From: Gemmatimonadaceae bacterium
GTDB taxonomy: Bacteria > Gemmatimonadota > Gemmatimonadetes > Gemmatimonadales > Gemmatimonadaceae
DNA length: 17,443 nucleotides
Reading direction: 5' to 3'
Assembly (NCBI GenBank): GCA_019689955.1
Contig: JADGGM010000005.1
Coordinates: forward strand, 1-17,443
In this document: positions 14,159 through 17,443 of the stretch, piece after piece
How the letters are laid out: each line of letters opens with the position of its first letter
Numbering within the stretch: the stretch's first letter is position 1
The notes under the pieces: generated by a model
What the model saw: only the letters and a program-made list of their open reading frames with translations
Database searches by the model: none
Told to the model about the DNA's origin: nothing
Translations under genes and position numbers: made by a program

Positions 14159-14805
14159 GAGAAGAGCATGCGCCGTAAGGAGATACCGAGAAAAACCGCA
14201 ACGGCGATCCGGATATTGTCATCCCCCGGATTGGCCGGCCATTCGGCCGCGGTCGCACTTGCCGCGCCGATAAGGCCCTCTCCCACCGATAGATGCGCGA
14301 GGGCGATGGCACCGGCCAATGTGACCGCGAAGCAGGCAACGCTACCGGGGAGCGTTTTTCGTCCGCCATCTCCGGCACGCCGCGCGGCGAGTCGTCCGAC
14401 GAGCGCCGCGGCGGCATCGCCGACGCAGGCGGCCCACATCCCGGCGATGGCGACATCGCGCGGTGCGGCGACGGCGAGGCCTAAGAGCGCGAGCGCGAGC
14501 CACGTCGCCCCCGAGAGTCCGTTCCACTCATGGTCACGGAGGAGTGGTCCGAAGAGGCGCTCGAAGTGCGCGCGTGTGACCGCGTGCCGCGCCCGCACCG
14601 ACTCCACGATCAGCGCGACCGCCACCGCCACACCCAGCACGATCACGAGGGGGCGGCGTGGGAGCCCGGCGGCATACGCGATGGGGACCGCAGCGGTGGC
14701 GAGGTGCACCGCCTTCCGAGCGACCTCGCGCCGAAGGGAGAGAGGGCGAGCAGCAGCCGACCCCGCGCCCGCGGTGGAGATCTCCGATGGCTGGTCCGAA
14801 GTCAT
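14155..14805 (-). CDS. CTP-dependent lipid kinase-like membrane protein (polyprenol/diacylglycerol kinase, SEC59/DGK1 type)
   Basis: 216 residues with about six membrane segments. Family marks: RKAVHLATAAVPIAYAAG, the R-K-x-x-H opening of dolichol kinase/phosphatidate cytidylyltransferase-like proteins; GDAAAALVGR in the middle; and GRKTLPGSVACF, corresponding to the family's K-T-x-E-G-S nucleotide-binding loop, with Pro where Glu is usual. Relatives transfer a phosphate from CTP to polyprenol, phytol or diacylglycerol at the membrane. The start ATG 14805 gives a short polar N-terminus and is 29 bases after the GWxTD gene stop; the frame is open further upstream only as a shadow of that gene. 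The Shine-Dalgarno site is weak, so it probably depends on the upstream gene's transcript. The lipid substrate is not known. Confidence 0.82.
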   Translation of the reverse strand: MTSDQPSEISTAGAGSAAARPLSLRREVARKAVHLATAAVPIAYAAGLPRRPLVIVLGVAVAVALIVESVRARHAVTRAHFERLFGPLLRDHEWNGLSGATWLALALLGLAVAAPRDVAIAGMWAACVGDAAAALVGRLAARRAGDGGRKTLPGSVACFAVTLAGAIALAHLSVGEGLIGAASATAAEWPANPGDDNIRIAVAVFLGISLRRMLFS

Positions 14806-14834
14806 GTGTTTACGGCGCTGGTGATGGTAGCCGT

Positions 14835-16226
14835 TCAGTGGACGAGCTCTCGCTGTTCGATCTGCCGGAAGTCGGCTTCGCTCGCCGGCGTCAGCCGCCA
14901 TCGACCGAACCCGGTCTGGTCCACGAAGACCAGCTGAACGTGATACTTCGCGTACTCCCACACCTCCACGCGCCCGCGGGCTCCGACGCCGGGGCCCCCT
15001 TGTTCCATGAGCTGGTCGGGCTCGCCGAGGGTGATGTAGACCTCCCCGCGATCCGTCAGCCACCCCTCGCCCCCCTCTTCCCGAAAGCGGAGGTTCGCCG
15101 TCTGCACTCGCGCGAAGTAGTCGCGCAGCCCCTCGTGCTCCGGCGTCGCCGGGATGGGGTCCGTGCTCTTCCAGAACGCGGCCCACGCTGCCGCGCGCCG
15201 CTCGGGCACCGAGTCGCGCAGCGGAGCGAGGCGCTCCGCGATGGCGTAGTAGCGGAGATAGCTCAGCAGCTCATCGAAGCCGATGATCCCCAGCTCCTCG
15301 CCGAAGCTCACGAAGACCGGAGCGCTCACCGGCTCCCCCCCTCCGATGAGGCTCGCCGTGAGCGTGAGCGATCCCACGCCGAGTTGCGGGATGCGAAAGC
15401 TCAGCACCTTCGACGACAGCGATCCCTGACCCGCGAACGTCACGGTGTCCTGCATCACGACACGACGCTCGTCATCGAGCACGCCGACGACGACGTGCGT
15501 GTCGGCCGCGAGCCCGTACCCTTCGATGTAGACGGGCACGAGCGAGTCTCGGCCGAAGACGACGGTCGAGCGTGGATTGGCGATCAGGTTCGGCGCCGCG
15601 TCCACGCTCGTGCGCGGTGAGGCGCGGTAGACCACGATCGGCGACGAGAGCGTCCGCGGCATGAGCCGCGGGACCGTGACGGGCACTTGCTCGACCGCGG
15701 TGTTGGTTCCCCCTTCATCACGGACGGTGATGGCGAGGGTGTACGCTCCTGGGGGGACGGTCGTGAGGCGCTGAAAGATGATGCTCTCCTCGGCCCGCGT
15801 CGTCTCCTTGAACGAGCTGACCCGAACCGTTTCGCGGGTCTCCACGCGCTGGACGCTCGCGCCGTCACGCTGAAAATCGAGGACCACCGCGTACTCCGCC
15901 CGCTGCATCACCCCTTCGGTCACGAAGGTCAGCGAGCGATTCGCCAGCGAGAGGGCGACGAGCACCATGGTGCTGTCCGGCACGCGTCCTCCCAGGTAGC
16001 GTACGGTGCCGACGAAGGGGAGGGGTGGTCCGTGCACGACCAGCCCCGCTCGGCGATAGGCATTCGAGGGATCGAGCACCGCCGCCGTCTGGTCCGTGCC
16101 GCGGGGAGCCCTGGGCTGGGCCCGCGCTCCGCCCGGCTGAACCCGGGGCGCGCACGCCAGCATGACCATGAGAGCAACCGCCGCACCCGCATAACCCGGA
16201 CGAACGTCACGGAGTCGTACCGACAT
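14835..16226 (-). CDS. GWxTD-domain lipoprotein
   Basis: 463 residues. An N-terminal signal with a hydrophobic stretch ends VMLAC (Cys 25), a plausible if not ideal lipobox. The middle is built of beta-rich segments suggesting Ig-like or surface domains (VPGGAYTLAI-like strands appear as VPPGAYTLAITVRD). The C-terminal domain has the family signature GWLTD (residues 388-392) followed by RGEVYITLGEPDQ, and ends with a strand-rich region, EVWEYAKYHVQLVFVDQTG. GWxTD proteins occur in Gemmatimonadota, Acidobacteriota and Bacteroidota; their function is not established. ATG 16226 is chosen because it gives the signal peptide, with CGGAGC about 10 bases upstream. It is followed by the lipid kinase-like gene and diverges from the Ser/Thr kinase gene, 104 bases away. 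Confidence 0.88.
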   Translation of the reverse strand: MSVRLRDVRPGYAGAAVALMVMLACAPRVQPGGARAQPRAPRGTDQTAAVLDPSNAYRRAGLVVHGPPLPFVGTVRYLGGRVPDSTMVLVALSLANRSLTFVTEGVMQRAEYAVVLDFQRDGASVQRVETRETVRVSSFKETTRAEESIIFQRLTTVPPGAYTLAITVRDEGGTNTAVEQVPVTVPRLMPRTLSSPIVVYRASPRTSVDAAPNLIANPRSTVVFGRDSLVPVYIEGYGLAADTHVVVGVLDDERRVVMQDTVTFAGQGSLSSKVLSFRIPQLGVGSLTLTASLIGGGEPVSAPVFVSFGEELGIIGFDELLSYLRYYAIAERLAPLRDSVPERRAAAWAAFWKSTDPIPATPEHEGLRDYFARVQTANLRFREEGGEGWLTDRGEVYITLGEPDQLMEQGGPGVGARGRVEVWEYAKYHVQLVFVDQTGFGRWRLTPASEADFRQIEQRELVH

Positions 16227-16295
16227 CAACGCTGCAGCTCCGAGCTGGAAGAAGGACCCCCACGCCACCCCCCAAAGCGGCCCATCCGACGGCGC

Positions 16296-16324
16296 TTGCT
16301 CCCACCGGGGGCGCGCGTTAGCTT
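16296..16324 (+). promoter_or_regulatory. Candidate promoter of the Ser/Thr kinase gene, leaderless type
   Basis: TTGCTC (16296-16301), a 17-base spacer, then TAGCTT (16319-16324) keep the key TTG and TAnnnT positions. The predicted transcript start is 16331, the first base of the GTG start codon. No Shine-Dalgarno sequence precedes that codon, which fits a leaderless mRNA. Confidence 0.5.
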
Positions 16325-16330
16325 CGCCGC

Positions 16331-17251
16331 GTGAGCCGCGAAGATCTCTCCGGGACCACGCTCGCCGGGTACACGCTTCACGATATGGTCGGTGAAGGGG
16401 GAACGGCAGTGGTGTACCGCGCCGAGCATCCCAAGCACGGGACCGTGGCGGTGAAGGTGTTGCGCGAAAAGCTGCGCGGCGACCGAACAGCGTTGACCCG
16501 CTTTCTGCGGGAAGCCTCGTACGGCACCCGTGTCGCGCACCCCAATGTGGTGCGGACGATCGAGATTGGCGAGGCACGTCCGGGGCTCCACTTCCTCGCC
16601 ACCGAGTGGGCGTCGGGAGAGCTGCTGGAGAAGTACGCGAAGCGCAACGCCCCACTCCCACCCGCCGAAGTCGCCAACATCGTCGGACAGATCGCGGAGG
16701 CCGTCCACGCGGCGCACGCTGCCGGGATCATCCATCGCGATCTCAAGCCCGAGAACGTGATGTACGATCCGGCGACGAAGCAGGTGAAACTCCTCGATTT
16801 CGGGATCGCTGCGCAGGCGGACTTGTCTCCCGAGGAGCGACTCACGCGCGCCGGGTTCTTCGTCGGAACGCTCATGTACGTCGCCCCGGAGGCGTTGTCG
16901 GGTCAGCTCGTGACGCCGGCGGCTGACCAGTACAGCCTTGCGACGATAGCGTACTATCTCCTCTCGGGGTGCCTCCCGTACCTGGCCAAGTCGCAGCGTG
17001 AGATGTTCACGCAGCTCCTCTCGCAGCCTCCGATCCCGCTGAGCAGCGCCCGCCGGGGGCTGTCGGTGGATCCGGAGGTCGAGGCCGTCGTGATGCGCGG
17101 GCTCGCGCGCACCCCCGCGGACCGGTACCCCGACGTGCTCACCTTTGCCCGCGAGCTCCAGCGCGCCGTCGACCGGCCGCCGGCGCGGAACGACGGGTTC
17201 TTCGCGCGGGTGCGTCGCTCCCTCCTCCACCGAGACGAGCGAAACTCCTGA
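16331..17251 (+). CDS. Soluble Hanks-type Ser/Thr protein kinase
   Basis: 306 residues, almost all kinase domain. All catalytic elements are present: glycine loop GEGGTAVV (21-28), VK with Lys 42, Glu 61 of helix C, HRDLKPEN (135-142, catalytic Asp 137), DFG (156-158), APE (185-187), DQYSLA (199-204) and Arg 265 near the end of the domain. The activation segment reads FFVGTLMYVAPE rather than the common GTPxYMAPE. The C-terminal 25 residues are polar and strongly basic (ARVRRSLLHRDER), with no membrane segment or sensor domain, so it is probably cytoplasmic, perhaps touching membrane or RNA. GTG 16331 is chosen: it gives a short tail before the kinase fold and matches the leaderless promoter. 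The substrate is unknown; the divergent GWxTD/lipid kinase operon is a positional candidate for linkage only. Confidence 0.95.
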   Translation: MSREDLSGTTLAGYTLHDMVGEGGTAVVYRAEHPKHGTVAVKVLREKLRGDRTALTRFLREASYGTRVAHPNVVRTIEIGEARPGLHFLATEWASGELLEKYAKRNAPLPPAEVANIVGQIAEAVHAAHAAGIIHRDLKPENVMYDPATKQVKLLDFGIAAQADLSPEERLTRAGFFVGTLMYVAPEALSGQLVTPAADQYSLATIAYYLLSGCLPYLAKSQREMFTQLLSQPPIPLSSARRGLSVDPEVEAVVMRGLARTPADRYPDVLTFARELQRAVDRPPARNDGFFARVRRSLLHRDERNS

Positions 17252-17305
17252 CCGTCGTCACATCCGACGTGAGCGACTCGCCACCAGAGCGCGATCCCTG
17301 ATCGC

Positions 17306-17413
17306 TCAGGTGAGCGGCGGCACGCCGATCGTTGCGACGGGGATCGGGGCGACGGTCGTGGGCTCGGGCACGCTGGCGGGATCGACGGGGAGCCAGACGG
17401 TGAACGTCGATCC
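17306..17413 (-). CDS. C-terminal end of a histidine kinase-like ATPase, truncated by the contig end
   Basis: Reading from the adapter boundary on the minus strand gives G-S-T-F-T-V-W-L-P-V followed by a proline/valine-rich tail and TGA at 17306-17308, about 35 residues. GSTFTVWLP is the final strand of the HATPase_c domain of sensor histidine kinases (after the G2 box), so this is most likely the end of a sensor kinase gene that continues past the contig. The tail PVDPASVPEPTTVAPIPVA could be a linker, since hybrid kinases often continue, but a stop follows soon. It converges with the Ser/Thr kinase gene. Only the end is visible, so the sensor type is unknown. Confidence 0.7.
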   Translation of the reverse strand, partial: GSTFTVWLPVDPASVPEPTTVAPIPVATIGVPPLT

Positions 17414-17443
17414 CAGTCTCTTATACACAACTACGAGCCCACG
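17414..17443. other. Residual Nextera (Tn5 transposase) sequencing adapter
   Basis: The last 30 bases align with the start of the Nextera read-through sequence: the Tn5 mosaic end CTGTCTCTTATACACATCT followed by CCGAGCCCACG. 27 of 30 positions are identical, with differences at 17415, 17430 and 17433. The histidine kinase reading frame ends in sense exactly where this match begins. It is library sequence, not genome. Confidence 0.95.

Noticed and set aside
16954..17430. A 158-residue minus-strand frame starting MCIRD
   Set aside because: It begins in library adapter and lies antisense to the C-terminal third of the Ser/Thr kinase; no conserved features.
1..17443. CRISPR arrays, tRNA, rRNA, insertion sequences, integrase or att sites
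   Set aside because: Looked for repeated units, cloverleaf ends, transposase motifs and long terminal inverted repeats; none were seen.

Overview
This is a GC-rich bacterial contig with tightly packed genes. The most likely source is a member of the Gemmatimonadota or a close relative. That is an inference from the GWxTD-domain lipoprotein, lipoproteins of unknown function, a Ser/Thr kinase, a bactofilin/M23 pair and the codon bias; no rRNA or other marker gene settles it. I see no insertion sequence, prophage, CRISPR array, tRNA or rRNA, and no gene-free stretch over 300 bases. The last 30 bases are almost certainly residual Nextera (Tn5) library adapter, so the 3' end is artificial.

Layout. 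(1) 1-900, + strand: the 3' end of an M23/LytM peptidase gene overlaps a bactofilin gene, a cell-shape/envelope pair closed by a strong hairpin terminator. (2) 936-8770, + strand: a compact run of eight genes, most joined by 1-4 base stop/start overlaps. It encodes a BMP-family lipoprotein, a Nif3/DUF34 metal protein, a two-domain ABC ATPase, an MFS transporter, a one-TM unknown protein, two BPD_transp_2 permeases and a calcineurin-like phosphoesterase. Together these look like a nucleoside-type ABC importer (BmpA/NupNOPQ-like) with unusual passengers. (3) 8767-10473, - strand: an unknown lipoprotein, a small DUF4031-like protein, and a type IV pilin-like protein with a good sigma-54 promoter and a 16-bp palindrome upstream where an enhancer-binding protein would bind. 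(4) 10705-13653, - strand: a full-length DNA polymerase I with an intact proofreading site and an extra low-complexity linker. (5) 13721-14158, - strand: a cold-shock gene with a near-consensus sigma-70 promoter, leader hairpin, strong Shine-Dalgarno sequence and a terminator. (6) 14155-16226, - strand: a GWxTD lipoprotein gene followed by a CTP-dependent polyprenol/diacylglycerol kinase-like membrane protein. (7) 16331-17251, + strand: a soluble Ser/Thr protein kinase, diverging from the GWxTD gene and probably translated from a leaderless mRNA. (8) 17306-17413, - strand: the C-terminus of a histidine kinase-like ATPase, cut off by the adapter.

Working together: region 2 probably brings nucleosides or related purines across the inner membrane. 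The BMP lipoprotein captures substrate, the ATPase and two permeases transport it, and the MFS protein may export or exchange a related compound. The phosphoesterase, Nif3 protein and small membrane protein are accessory and their roles are not known. I found no clear defence or mobile system. The observations most worth follow-up are the expanded transporter operon, the sigma-54/palindrome control region of the pilin gene, the stop codon embedded in the cspA -35 box, the likely leaderless promoters, and the adapter contamination.
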